NCBI GenBank assembly: GCA_949152475.1
Contig: OX424558.1
Span: 42,586,751 to 42,650,750, forward strand
Direction: 5' to 3'
Source: Terebella lapidaria
Taxonomy: Eukaryota; Annelida; Polychaeta; Terebellida; Terebellidae
DNA: 64,000 bases
The notes under the pieces were generated by a model that was not told the origin of the DNA, did not search any database, and saw only the letters and a list, made by a program, of their open reading frames with translations. Numbering within the stretch: the first letter of the stretch is position 1; every line of letters begins with the position of its first letter. Below are positions 1-12,029 of the stretch, piece by piece. Both the position numbers and the translations under genes were made by a program.

Positions 1-1230
1 AAGGTCCACGGCCTGTGCCGCGAACAGATCTGTAGAATACTGCCCAAAGGAATCCATTTCAGGATCCAGGTTGTCTCTAAAATCCAACCCCCAGACCGTA
101 GTGTTCTAAAGTACAAAGTAGTACAAAGAATTAGAGAAGCGGGAAAGAGGAGTGTTCATTTTCCATATTTACACAGTTCACTATTTTGTAACTTCGATTA
201 CAAAATTCATTTGATGTCAGATCTGTAACATACGACTTGATAAGTATGATCGTAGTAGTCTTCCATCCCTGAGTAGTAGCCGAGGAACGTATCGAACCCT
301 CGCTCTGTCGGGGTGAACTCTTTGGCGTAATATCCCAGGTGCCACTGAATTAGAAGAAAAGCTCAACATTTCAAGAGTATGCTCAGTGGCATTAGCAACG
401 TCGATATGGACTGGGATGGCTTTTCTTGTTGTAGCAGTACCTTTCCGACCATGTGGGTTGAGTAGCCAAGTTTCTTGAAGTATTCAGGCATCAGTGTCTC
501 GTTCAGGCCCAGGCCGTACGGCTGAGACGAGGCTATCACGAAATGCTGCAGGCCTGTACAATGAAACATCATGATAAAGAACACTGTGAAGACCGAAATC
601 AAAAGAATGATCTTTATTAGGAGGAAAATGTATATAACTACAGAATCTATGTTCTCATGCAAAAAAAAATACAGTAGTATTTAATGCCACATGAATGGCA
701 TGACCATATTTACCTAGCTGTGTGGGGTGCCTGCCCGTCATTAGCGCGGCTCTAGACGGTGTACACACGCTCTGTGTGTAGTAATTGTTCAGGATGATTC
801 CGTCATAGGCCAGCGCGTCTATGTTCGGGGTCAGGATCTGATTAGATCCGTGGAAACTCACGTCATCATAACCCTGTTTGTCAAAAGAATCTGCAGTTAT
901 AGTGACTGAAAATGTATTCTCTCTAAAACAAAGATATTTATCTATCCGGATTTTTTCCATCCATAAAATCATTTTCTCTATATTTGTTTTGATAAAATAA
1001 TAATAATTTCGGTAGATAACATATCGACGTGACTTGTACATATAATTCTATGCGATTTAAAAAAAATATTTTGATACAATGCCCAAAAATGAGTTAGATC
1101 TTACCAGATCATCCACAAGAAATATTATGACATGTGGCCGTTTCTCTCGCGTAGTACACGAAACATTCCACGCCAGACCCGCCACAGTCACCAACGCGAT
1201 CAAGAAGGACGAATGCGCCATTGTCGTCAT
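1..1230 (-). CDS. ARSB-like: Arylsulfatase (ARSB/ARSI/ARSJ type), first five coding exons, continues off the left edge
   Basis: Sulfatase family enzyme, expected to hydrolyse sulfate esters on glycans in the lysosome or secretory route. Exons on the minus strand: 1230-1105, 873-714, 553-441, 344-234 and 105-1 (open at the edge). Exon 1 gives a signal peptide ([18 protein letters not shown]) followed by [10 protein letters not shown], the metal-binding start of the sulfatase fold. Exon 2 has the C-T-P-S-R signature, whose Cys is converted to formylglycine, then ALMTGRHP. Exon 3 carries [19 protein letters not shown] and HMVGK. Exon 4 starts [12 protein letters not shown]. Borders are GT-AG and phases agree. 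Exons 2, 3 and 4 (160, 113 and 111 bp) have exactly the lengths of their counterparts in the plus-strand copy at 17.4-22.9 kb. Start choice: ATG at 1230; the ATG at 1221 is equally possible. No break is seen in these exons. Confidence 0.9.
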
Positions 1231-1875
1231 CAGTAGGTGTGAAACAAATCCGTTCACAACAATTTTTTCGCGTGTTGTGTTCACCGCGGTGGCTACAGTT
1301 CACCCTCGGCCAATGGTCACCCAAGCGTGACTTCACAATATCATACGCATGTTCCCTGTGGAATGTCTTATGTGATCCAGGACACCATCTCCAAATTAAG
1401 TTGTGGCTCCGTCGATAGGTTCCAAAATTCGATTCAACGGAGGACAATACCCTAATGAATTCGATACATCGTCAAAAAATTCGAGATAATACACGTATAT
1501 CGCGGTATGATGTCGACAAAACGATCGTATGCTCATAACATACGGTGGCTCAAAGGGCATATCTTTTCTTCAGATAATTTTTTTTTCTTCGCCTAGTTTC
1601 ATGATTCTGATCAGGGGCAATCGAAGCGATAGGTCTTGAGTATACAGACACAGTAAGTCAGGCTTGAACAACAGAAAGATATAAATAATATATTAATTTA
1701 ATGAAAATACAATACATTGAATAAATGCAATACAATTTTTTTCAACTTTTCTGTGCCTTTAAAAATCTCCACCTAATTGCAATTATGTTGTAAAGAGAGG
1801 TCAAGCCATTAGTGTAATTGAGTCCCATTCTGCCTTGGTAATAATAATTTTATTCTCATATGACCCCGATATGGG
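1231..1875. other. Upstream flank of the minus-strand sulfatase, no gene seen
   Basis: AT-rich sequence with only short accidental reading frames. It should hold the promoter and 5' UTR of the sulfatase, but I see no convincing TATA box. Confidence 0.5.
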
Positions 1876-2432
1876 GTATTGGAGATACTATAAGTTATCA
1901 TGGGCTTCAGACCCCAATACGGCGTGATATCTGCCTGAAGTCACCATATACCACGAGGCCGCAGACCGAGTGGGATATGCTGAGTGAAGGCTGATATCAC
2001 GCCGTATTGGGGTCTGAAGTCCATGGTCACTGGGTGGGAGCTTGCCCATGATTCTTGACGAGTCAACTCGGTAAAAATCTTTCCTCGCAGGGGCATTGCT
2101 CGGCAAAAATCTTTAATCACAGGGGCATCTGTAAGCCCATGTGACAAAAGATTTTTGCCGAGCAAAGCCCCTGCGAGGAAAGATTTTTACCGAGTTGACT
2201 CGTCAAGAATCATGGGCAAGCTCCCACCCAGTGATGGTAACGATTTTATCATTGGATTATATGGAACGCTCAAAAACGTCATTCCGTGTTACCCGCCTGA
2301 AGCCCACGATACAGAAAATATCGTGGGGTTGTGTCACAGCTCTTGAAATACGGCGTGGTATTGTCGGAGAATTGACCAATCAGGATCGCGCATTTTCATC
2401 AATCCAATGATAAAAAACACAATTATTACGAG
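1876..2432. repeat. Older dispersed repeat interrupted by a foldback element
   Basis: Two blocks flank the foldback element at 2028-2233. The left block (about 1900-2022) has inverted segments of the motif CTTCAGACCCCAATACGGC, at about 1905 and, inverted, near 2015. The right block (2239-2432, read on minus) matches plus-strand 38325-38505 closely: ATTGGATTG.TGAAAA, CGATCCTG.TTGG, a GAGCTGTGA stretch and AATGATAAAATCGTTACCAT. The outer ends are not resolved and I see no coding capacity. Confidence 0.6.
2028..2233. mobile_element. 206-bp foldback (MITE-like) DNA element with 5-bp target duplication
   Basis: The arms 2028-2114 and 2147-2233 are 87 bp each and reverse-complementary with a single mismatch, around a 32-bp loop. 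The element begins CACTGGGTGGGAGCTTGCCC and ends with its complement. It is flanked by ATGGT at 2023-2027 and 2234-2238. The related repeat near 38.5 kb has one ATGGT (as ACCAT on plus) at this point and no insert, so it is a natural empty site. The element is non-autonomous. The superfamily is undecided; a 5-bp duplication would suit some hAT groups. Confidence 0.85.
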
Positions 2433-2489
2433 CATGAACATAGACAACAGCAATATAACAGCGGTGTTGCAAATATAATCATTTTGTTT

Positions 2490-5400
2490 GCTTGTATTAT
2501 ATGAGTGTGTCCAACTTTCTACACATTTTCAATACTGACACAATATGTAAAACTATTAACTGTGAAATTGAAAGATAACGTGTTTGTAAAATACCGCAAT
2601 CGTGTCTGAAAATTTTAATTATTTCAAAAACAGAACAAGATAATTTTTTTGCGAGTTTAAAATACATAATTGACGGGAGTTTTGAGTAAATCCCCGCTTC
2701 TCTTTTTTTCGATGTCATATGCCATAATTCACACTTCACACTTGAGCTCCCAGGCACCTTAATTAACGTTCAGACAAGTTGAATAGCTCTCAGACACTTC
2801 AATTAACCTTCAGACGAGTTGATGAGCTCTCGGACACGTTAATGAACGATCAGACATAACGTTCTCGACCTAGAGCAATCCGTCCGTCTCAATGACACCA
2901 ATGCAAAGTCTGATGACTGTCTGCACTCTCCTGTATATATACTCGAGAGCTCCCAGTCTTACACAGTTCTATTTGCGGGCAGACACGGAGCCTCTCTACC
3001 CAAATCCACGATGTAACTTCGACTGCATGGATATTATCATAGCCGTTTGCACTGTAAGGTAAGGGTCGCTCAACTGCTCATGTGTACATCATATGATACC
3101 ATTTTCATTTTGTAATTATACTGATATTTCAATAATAATCACTAATAAGCAAGGCTTTATCACAAGTAGGTTATGACATTTGTTGAACTTACGTTTATCA
3201 TCAGTCAAAATGATATTGCATCCTATTGTATTTAATGAAACAAGTGGAAAATTGTTTTAAACAGAACATCCGCCTGAATATCCTTAATGACTTTTGGAAA
3301 TTTGTCCTAAATTTTACTTCTGTAAATAATTGCCCTTGTCCATTAAACGCTGCAAGATTTAATCGGAGATCTTTCGTTTCATGTTCAAAACTGAGCCACA
3401 ACAAGTTGTGAATTCGTTTTTCGCTCGCAATTTCGAACATAGCAAACTCGCCAATTAAATATTTACTATGATATCTCCACTTTCTATTGCGTTGCAAACA
3501 ATTATCCTTTTTTTCTTTGAACAAGTATAACATATGAAATTGAAAGTTATTAAGTATGAGTTCCGTCCATCCAACTCGAGGCAAAACGTTTATGTGTATT
3601 GTAAAACAGCAACTGTGTCTGACAATTTTATTTTCAAAACAGAACATTAGTTTAAAATACATAGTTGACGGAAGTTTTTTTAGCAAATCTTCGCTTCACT
3701 TCCTTTGATGCCATATTGACCAGAGCACTTCAAGTAACCATATGCTGATGAAGGTTCAGACAAGTTGATGAGCTCTCAGAGACCTTAATTAACCTTCAGA
3801 CAAGTGGTGAGCTTCAGACAAGTTGATAAGCTCCCAGAGACCTTAATAAACCTCCAGACACGTTAATGAGCGCTCAGACATAACGTTCTCGACCTAGAGC
3901 AATCCGTCCGTCTCAATGACACCAATTTAAAGTCTGATGACTGTCTGCACTCTCCTGTATATATACTCGAGAGCTCCCAGTCTTACACAGTTCTATTCAT
4001 GGGAACACAAGAAGACGTTCTGAATCCAGTCCACTTCTGCTGGTAGCTTTGGCTGCACTGATATCACAAGGACTACAGGTGGTAATCGAAGGTAACGTTC
4101 ACTCAAATTCTTATAACGTGCACTTCACAAATTACCTGATACTCAGGTCACGTTTTGACTGTTTTTTTTATTAGAAATATAGTAATTTGTATTGTGTACA
4201 CACGTTACAATCGGCAAAAATACAATAACGTACTCATAAGACTTCTGTTCAATGAGGCTGAAAATTGTTGTATAAACAGAAAAACTGTCTTTGAATATCT
4301 TTGCAGATAATTGACGACTTGAAAATCGGCCTATTTCCGCCTTCTATAAATCGATTGCACTTGTCGACTTGGTTGGTCTCGAGACACAAACCCACAGCTA
4401 ACTGTAAATTTAAATTTGTTAGCGTTTTTATTATTATACTATAACATTCATAGTCATCCTATTCTTTTACTTTCAAGATTCAAATAGAACAAATTGAAAT
4501 ATCCTATTGAGTTACTGAATGTGATCACAATGTACAATTCATTTCCCAAACTGTAACTCAGCTAAATGGTGGCGTGAGAAAATCACCTGAATGTTTTAAC
4601 ACTCATTCGGCAATGATATTACATTGATCGAAACTGCTCATTCTGAATACACTTGTTTTATTTCAAAAACGGATATTAGAGAAAAAAATTAAACAAAAGT
4701 CCAACCTGATTTCTCGAAATGGAAAAATATTCTATAACACTTTGTGTTGTTCTGTGTCTGAATAGAGCACATAGTGACAGGTCTGTTTGGACATTATGAT
4801 AAGGTCTCAGGCACGCTAATAAACGTTTAGACAGAATGATCATAATTTTCAGACACGTTAATAAGCTTTCAGACATGTTAACGTTTAGACATTCAATTGA
4901 TGAACTCTCAGACATAACGCTCTCTGGCACAAGCAATCCGGTCGTCTCAATGACACATTTTCAAAATCTGATGAATGTCTGTACTCTCCTGTATATATAC
5001 TGGACAGGTCTACTTGCTAATTCAGTACAACTCCTGATAGCGCGGTTACAAGTCCCAATGGAATTCAAAGGTAACTCAATTTTTTAAGGCCACATCGCAA
5101 ATTCTCTGCTACCATTTTTTTTTGCACTAAGAATAAATACGTTTTACAACACTAATTGTGTGAATCATTCTTGAATAATAAAACGAAAAAAAGATCGAGT
5201 TGCTCCTTCATCGTGCAATCAAGCCGGAAATTATTGGGGAACTAAGTCAATTGCACATGTTCATCGCACGCTGCAAGATTGTAACACAACCGGCTTCGAT
5301 AGTTCGATGTGTGTGATCTATTTGATTGGGGCGATTGAGTTTGATCATAAATGTATAATTCATTCCAAGAGCTCAAATTTATTTTAATTGTGGCAAGAAA

Positions 5401-6480
5401 ATTATTGTGTCTTCAGGATAATTTCAGTTTAGCTTTTCGTTGCCCAACATAAATTATAATTTTGGAACAAGAGTAAATTTTTTGCCGTACTTCCAGGTGA
5501 TCAATCAAGTAAAATGTACATGACTATATATTTTACGATGATTCTCCACTGTTTTCTTACATCTAAGTGTCTAAGCAATATTTGGGCATAGATATAACGT
5601 TCATCAAGAGTTGTATCTCTGCATACTCTTGTGTTATTATAATACAGGGAAGAAACTACTCAGTATCATAATTATTCGAAATGGAGAATTTTTTCAATTT
5701 TTGAAGCATAGCACTTTTGCTGTTGTTTGACTTGTGCACATACAAAACAGAAATGTTTGATGAACTTTCAAACACTGTGAATAGGTCTCAGGCACGTTAA
5801 TGAACGTTCAGACAACTTGATGAACTCTCAGACATAACGTTCCCTGGCACAAGCAATCCGTCCGTCTCAATGACACAAATAGAAAGTCTGATGAATGTCT
5901 GCACTCTCCTGTATATATATACTCGACAGGTCTGGTTGCTAGAGCACATGTCTTAGTCCCTGTGAGCCCAGTACAACTTCTGTATATGGACTGTGTGTTG
6001 TTGGTGGCAGTTTTAACCACATTGATATCAACAGAGCGGTTACAAGTTCCAATGGTAGGGAAAGGTAACTCAACTTCTTAAGCCCATTTGATACCTTGAA
6101 ATTTGAACTAAGATGCAATACGTTTTACCTTTTACCGCGATTGCCATTTGTGTAAACCTTCAGTGAATATTAATCAAAAGGAATCCAGTTGCTTCATCAA
6201 GCAACCAAGCAGAATAATTGTTGTGTAAACAAATCGACTGCTTGATCAATATCTTTGTAGATGACACACGATTGCTACAGACTCCGCCTGAATCCGTCTT
6301 CTGTAAACAATTGCACTTCTTTCTTCATCACAGGCATCGTAAAGAAAAATTATGAACCCTTATGTGAAAAAGTGCAACTAAAAATGACTAATTTTGCGAG
6401 TATGGAGAAATGTTTCGCACACGATGTAAATATGTATGAGAATAATTTAATGAGCCTCGTGTTGGCATAATTTTGCTATA
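2490..6480 (+). repeat. Four tandem units of about 1 kb, each with a promoter block and first-exon-like segment
   Basis: Recurring order: an AT-rich lead (compare 2560-2760 with 3580-3720), a run of CAGACA/GTTAATGAAC motifs, a block reading CATAACGTTC, CAATCCGTCCGTCTCAATGA, GTCTGATGA.TGTCTGCACT and CTCCTGTATATATACTCGA, then a short segment ending at a GGTAA splice-donor-like site, then a diverged 3' part with CCGCCTTCTRTAAA.AATTGCAC. The promoter blocks lie near 2856-2975, 3879-3998, 4915-5005 and 5833-5940. Units 1 and 2 are almost identical over that block but have drifted in the exon-like part. Unit 3 is shortened. Only unit 4 keeps an ATG followed by a hydrophobic leader. Confidence 0.75.
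5986..6355 (+). CDS. Possible two-exon gene for a small secreted peptide (array unit 4)
   Basis: Unrecognised and weakly supported. An ATG at 5986, about 65 bp downstream of a TATATATATA box, opens MDCVLLVAVLTTLISTERLQ, which looks like a signal peptide. The frame reaches a GTAAC donor after 6064. A candidate acceptor (ATCTTTGTAG) ends at 6260. In the matching phase the second exon continues to a stop at 6355, giving about 57 residues with a basic end (HHRHRKEK). The same second exon read in another phase stays open much further, from 6261 to 6470, with four Cys, so the true splice phase is uncertain. The equivalent segments of units 1-3 lack a comparable leader or start codon. Alternatively the array is non-coding. 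Confidence 0.22.
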
Positions 6481-8300
6481 TTCCGACTCACTAATGTCAT
6501 AAGATCCCAAAATGATTTGGCGCTTGAAAATCATAACAAATGTTGACAACCTTGGTGGCCTACATGTAATTCGTATTGGTTTCTTCACCTTTGTTCCATT
6601 TTGAAATATCATCATACATGTAACATTGACTTTTCTTGCCAGTTCTCAGACAGACATTCCACGCGAACCGTCTTGTTGATCAACATAAATTTACCTTCTT
6701 CTCTAAAAAGTTTTGAAAAAATCAAGCGGAAGTCTGATGGAATATTTCAAGGATTTTGTTTCATCCAGTGTACACTTCACTGGTTCATGTATTAGTTTAG
6801 GTATCAAAGTTCTGTATTGATGTAATGGTAATAAATGAATAAAAATATTATAACAATTCTTCTTTTTGTGTCCAAACACCGAGTGGTTTGTAACTTGCCA
6901 CAACTTGTATACAGCTACAACCTCTCTTTGAGGAACCCATCTATAATTCTAATATGGACAGAAAGAATCTCACAAAAAAGTTTATTTTGGAAAGTAAACA
7001 TACTGACCTCTGAAACAAAGTTCCTTTGAACCTGGTTGCTGATAGCAATCTGCCTTCGGACCCCGATTGCTTTTATGAGAAGAAACATGTCGATGGCGTG
7101 TTCCAAACTGCATAAGCAATTCAATGCCTTTGATCTGTCCTCTTGGCAATAATGTTTATGTAATGGCTAATTAATTTGCAAAAACTTATTTACAATATCC
7201 AAATTTGCAAAAAACTTATTTACAATATCCAAATTTGCAAAAATTTCTTTACATACTGTATCTATCTTATTTTGGATAAGTTGATCAAGTTTGTTACCAG
7301 TCATCGCGAAAAAATGGTTATGTTATTTGTTAATATATCGTAGGTGATATGTATTCACATCAATATTTCAACGAGAAAGAATGCGGTCCACAATAGTATA
7401 TACCAATATAGAGATGAGTTTGTTTAATATCCGTAAAATTATGATGGTTTGGCATATTATATGAAAGAAATGAGAAAATAATTTTGCTAAATTAAATGAT
7501 TGATATCCACGCCTATTCCACTTGGCACGTTCATGCAATCGCACTTCAAGAACACTTCGAAATAAAAATTGAGATGCTCTATTAATTGGAAGTTTCGGTT
7601 CTTCAATCTGAATTCAAGTAGGACAATTTCAAATTGTCCCTTTTTAAAAGCATTCCGAGCCAATCCGACTTTTTCGCCATAAACTTTCAGCAGATAAGCA
7701 AACACCCAAAACAGTTAAGGTATGAAACTGAGTGATCTTCAGGAGGAAGTGTCGTGGTGATTATGCAGCTCACGTAGAAGTGTAGATCTGGATGGCATTT
7801 TGGGAATTGGGTTTCAGTAGGGACTTTTTAAACATATTCTACAAATTTGTAAAATTAATTTGGACGAAAATGCAGAAAGTAAACAACTATTTTTATAATT
7901 AGAAATGAATCATTCATGTCTTGAATCTTCCAAGTCTAGGATTTCCCGGTATACTTGTAGACCCCTGGTGTTTCCCTCGCTGTTCGCTCGCAGCCCCGGC
8001 GCCTAGGTGACACACAAGTTTGCAATTCCACCGGCGACCGATCGACTCATGCACTATCTACTGATTGATTTGTTTGTGGTCGAGCTGCTGTTGGCAACAG
8101 AGATCCTTTTGTTTATTGAGTGCGATATCTGACACGGAAGCAATAGCGATTTGTCTGAAATCAACGTGATACTGTTTACTAATCATCGTCGACAAATAAC
8201 CCTGTTACAGCTGGGAATAACTCTGTCTCGTTCCCCGGGGTCACAGAGTGCACAATTGCTGGTTGTCACACGTCGAGCCCCGGATTATCGATACGCGGCA
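6481..8300. other. Intergenic, no gene seen
   Basis: Only short unsupported frames occur here. The one structure noticed is a short tandem duplication at about 7170-7250 (AAATTTGCAAAAA.CTTATTTACAATATCC, two to three copies). Confidence 0.5.
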
Positions 8301-8395
8301 GGCGCTGATTGGCTACTGGGTGACTCGGCGAGAGGCGCTGATTGGTTAATCGCGCTGTTTACTTAGCTTATCTAAACAACTCTAGGATATAAATA
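8301..8395 (+). promoter_or_regulatory. TATA and double inverted-CCAAT promoter of gene X
   Basis: TATAAATA lies at 8388-8395. Upstream are two inverted CCAAT boxes (ATTGG) at 8308-8312 and 8341-8345, both within GGCGCTGATTGG. Spacing is 33 bp between boxes and 43 bp from the inner box to TATA. The ATG is at 8524, so the leader is about 100 bases. Paired inverted CCAAT boxes are typical NF-Y sites. The facing paralogue has almost the same arrangement. Confidence 0.65.
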
Positions 8396-8523
8396 TGGAT
8401 GGCAAGGACTGGATCAATCATCAATTCACGGACTTACCAGCAAAGCAAAACAGTCAAGTTAAACACTCAAGAAATTTTACTTTTCAAGTCATTATATAGA
8501 GTAATCATAGTAAATCTGCCAAG

Positions 8524-9564
8524 ATGACTCTGCCAAAATGCGTCGGTCTCTCATCAGATGACACAGTCCTTGGAAAGTCGACTGTGGTAAGTTTCGCATC
8601 CGATTCGCACCTCAATCTGTAGCATTATATACATTTTTAATGTTATTGTTCTAAACTGAATACGATTACAACAGTTGTTTTTATTTCATTTTGCTAATTT
8701 CAGACCAAATGTGGCCTTCGAAGCGTCCTGAGTCGCAAGCGCAAGCACACGTCCCACAGGAGACGATCACTGTCGACGGATGGCAGCAGGCCCCGGCGCC
8801 TGGCCGAGTCTGGATCAAGAGACATGCCCGAACTGAGCGCAATCTCCCGCGGAATGACCTCACATCCAGGCTTCCAGTGCTCCACGACAGAGCTACAGGG
8901 GCTGGGTCCGCTCAGCAGCACCATGGATTACCCGCAGAGTAGCACCCCGCGGGCCGACAGGGCACGGACTCGGGGAACGGTCCGTCCGCCACGCCGACTT
9001 CAGCCGGTCGGAGAGGACAGCCGCCAGTCTGCCACCGGGGTCAGGAGCAGTGGACAGTCCAGGCGCAAGAGTAAGCTGCTCGCTGCTAGTTGCCTGCCTG
9101 TCACTCTGAAGACGACTGCCAAGCGGAGCGCAGTAGAGATATCTCCCGCGTCCAGACAGGACAAGACCTATGTCCAGTCAGTCTGCGCCGAGGTCCAATC
9201 CTGGCTTCAGAACTGCACGACATGGAACTCAATAGAACTCGAGGACTGTACCGAGTCTACCCTGTGTGTGCGCGACCTGAACTCCCGCCAGAAACCGGCC
9301 AGAGAGAACTCCCGTCGAAAACTGTCCTCGGAAACGTTCGTCGTCGAATCAACCAACGAGATGAGCGCCAGAACTCCGTGTGACGGCAAAGAGGCGACCC
9401 CGTGCAAAGCCAAGCGAGTCTGCTCCGATGACGCGCCCACATTTCCCGCCAAAAGTTTGGCGCCATCTGAAATGTCACACAGCACGTGCAGAGACGACAG
9501 TCACTCTATGACATATGTAACGCGTCTTGACATCAGCGACTGGCCGACTTTGGCAGTCTTCTAA
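8524..9564 (+). CDS. Gene X: unrecognised Ser/Arg-rich protein with GLGPLSSTMDYPQ motif
   Basis: Exons 8524-8586 (21 codons, phase 0, donor GTAAGT) and 8704-9564; about 307 residues. I do not recognise the family. The protein is hydrophilic, rich in Ser, Thr, Arg and Lys, and looks largely disordered, with no membrane segment. An early basic stretch (SRKRKHTSHRRRS) could be a nuclear localisation signal. Features shared with gene X' at 12.0-13.5 kb: ELQGLGPLSSTMDYPQ, an acidic IELEDC patch, PCDGKEATPC, and the C-terminal ending W-P-T-L-A-V-F just before the stop. AATAAA lies at 9629-9634. The short first exon, compact gene and TATA/CCAAT promoter would suit an inducible gene; that is inference only. 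Both exons are intact. Confidence 0.8.
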
Positions 9565-9628
9565 AGAACTGCTGAAAACCACCGCTTATAAATATGTTGT
9601 TATTTTATTTGTTAACTATATTTATTTT

Positions 9629-9634
9629 AATAAA
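9629..9634 (+). terminator. Polyadenylation signal of gene X
   Basis: AATAAA lies about 65 bp after the gene X stop codon in an AT-rich 3' UTR. Confidence 0.55.
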
Positions 9635-9639
9635 ACTCG

Positions 9640-10420
9640 AAAATGGTGACATTGTTCTATAATGTATGTGTACTCGCACGAGCAAATCACAAAACATGCC
9701 CTGATCTGAAGTATAGGCCTAATAAGAATCGGTTAGCAGAGAGTTGAACACACAACTCCAGTATCATAACCAAAGTATATCCTTATGTTCTGATAACGGA
9801 CCAGTGACTATACTTAGTATATCTACAGTCCATGTCGAATGTTCAATTATAATGATGTAATGTGGCACTCAGGACAGGTCGCTTACAAAACACCAAATTC
9901 ACGTTGGAGAAAGAGTTCGGGAAAACATCCACAATGTTTTTAAATGTTCCCGTATATTAGCAATCTATCTCTCCACACAAGCGAGATATGTTGGGGGAAA
10001 ACCGCTTTATGGCTTTTTGTTTTATACACTAGGCTACAAGTACAAGTAAATCTAATTTGTTATTCCAGAATATTCAATGACTGAAAACTGCAATATACCT
10101 TGTCCAAACTACACTATATATTCATCCTCTTTTTATCTAGATACGAATATTCAGGTTCAAATTACTACGGTATATAATATATTTATGATACCTTGTCATG
10201 AATTGGATATTTCTGGCTATATAAGTTCGTGCACCTCGGATAAGAATAGCCTGTGGATATTGCAAATGTAAACATGATTTATTCTTAGAAGATTTATTTT
10301 CAGAGGATAGCCCACATCTCCTTCGAGGGAATTTCCTCTGTGGAATAGAATGAAAGTACAGAATATTACAGTTTATTTATATGTACAACGGTACAATTCA
10401 TGCAAATATTATACATAGTG
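9640..10420. other. Intergenic, no gene seen
   Basis: AT-rich DNA without a supported reading frame. Confidence 0.5.
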
Positions 10421-10575
10421 GATACTCACCGATTTAAATGAGTAGAACTATTCATTATTTGAACTTAAAATGACTATTTACTGATTATATATTTGAAATA
10501 TACTCACCGATTTAAATGAGTAGAAAATATATAAACAGTAAATAGTCATTTAGGTTCAAATAATGAATAGTCCTA
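10420..10575. repeat. Hairpin-forming inverted repeat
   Basis: The arm at about 10447-10498 (ACTATTCATTATTTGAAC onward) is reverse-complementary to about 10523-10573 with few differences. The loop holds a small palindromic motif, TACTCACCGATTTAAATGAGTA, which also occurs once more just outside the left arm near 10424. It may be the remnant of a foldback element. No target duplication was resolved. Confidence 0.6.
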
Positions 10576-10579
10576 TATG

Positions 10580-11940
10580 TGTTGTGCCTTGTTATGTTAT
10601 TCATTTTGACACCAAAAGTGTTCGACGCCAAATTATTGAGATAATTGTGATATTGTGTTCTGACGTCACACAAAATTCTTGTCAATCAATGTTCGAAACA
10701 AATTCAAACCACTTTCAAAATCACAACTCCACCATCGTCAAAATACAAACACAATTCCATTTCAAGTCGGGACTTTTTCTTTGAAGAAAAAATAAATATA
10801 TTGTCAATATCATATATTTAATAACGTCACAAAATTTGATGTCTACGTTGTCAAAACATAAAGTCGGTCTAATCTCATTTCCAACTTCATAACAAATGCA
10901 TTCTACGTTCCTGTAGATAAACGGAAAAATATATCACACAACTCACTTTTTGCTGTCCGTTGAATTGATATTCTGTCAAACCGAAACTATTAGTAATACA
11001 ACACAACATGATGATAGGAATTCGTTCAAGATCTTCTCTCATCATTTCCATCTCGAGGACATTTTTTTTTTCACAATCACTTCACTTGGCCGTCACTGTA
11101 ACATACACTTCATTATTTGGAGCACTTAATTACACGCACCGGGTTATGCATATTTTCATAATTAAAGATGTCACTGCCCTCTCCATCAATATCCACCACT
11201 TCTGGGTACAAGGGCAATCTTCAAATATTTTCACACATTCACGAATGCTTTGTCGAATTTTCAAAACAGCATTCGAGATAAGGCGTGAAATAGACGTGTT
11301 GACATTGCTATCTAAGCCTAATTGGTATGACAAGGTGATTGTGGGCGGTGTGAAAATTACACTCGCTCTTCTCACGCTACAGAACAAAGATTTGACAATC
11401 GCAGAAATATTAACTACAGCTCATTAAACAGAACCGTCAACATGTATATTAATTAGCCATACAGACACGGCCTTGTGATATAACATCCTCCTACATGTGA
11501 ATGAAATATAGAATTCCAATTGAATCAAAAGTTACTCCTGATGTTTGCTTTAAAATCTGGAACAAACATCAGATGACTTTCAAAGTTTAGCTCTTCTGAG
11601 TGGGTCTACCTATAGCGTACATCCCTAATTAATATGAAAATCCTAACTGAGCCAATAGCTGACCAAATAATGGTCTATGGTAGCCCGTCGAATGACATTA
11701 TACAACTTGTATGGGTTTTTTTTTTCGTTTTTCGTAGTATTCCGGTTGCATATTGATGTGTTATATCCCGCAGTGATTGTGACATTAGTGCTTGTTCTAC
11801 TGGAATCAGACGATGTTATTTAACCTATTTTCCATCATCTGACAATAGTGTCGACAGGCCCGACAACTGATTACACAACATGCACATTGACTGGAAGACG
11901 TAACTCGATACCAAGCAAAATAAAACATAAATTAAGAATG
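10580..11940. other. Intergenic, no gene supported
   Basis: An open frame at 11008-11427 (plus) has no recognisable motif and overlaps an antisense frame of similar length. I see no other candidate. Confidence 0.4.
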
Positions 11941-12029
11941 ACATTGGCATTTATTTGTGGTATTAAATAATTAAATAATATTTGAACTCAATCTGTATTC
12001 CATCATAAACTGTCACATTATGTTGATGC

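Noticed and set aside
8681-9485. Other frames overlapping gene X on both strands
   Set aside because: The spliced frame 8524-8586 plus 8704-9564 is supported by the paralogue at 12.0-13.5 kb; the others share nothing with it.
11008-11427. Plus-strand frame of 139 codons
   Set aside because: No start context, motif or splice evidence; an antisense frame overlaps it. Composition resembles flanking AT-rich DNA.
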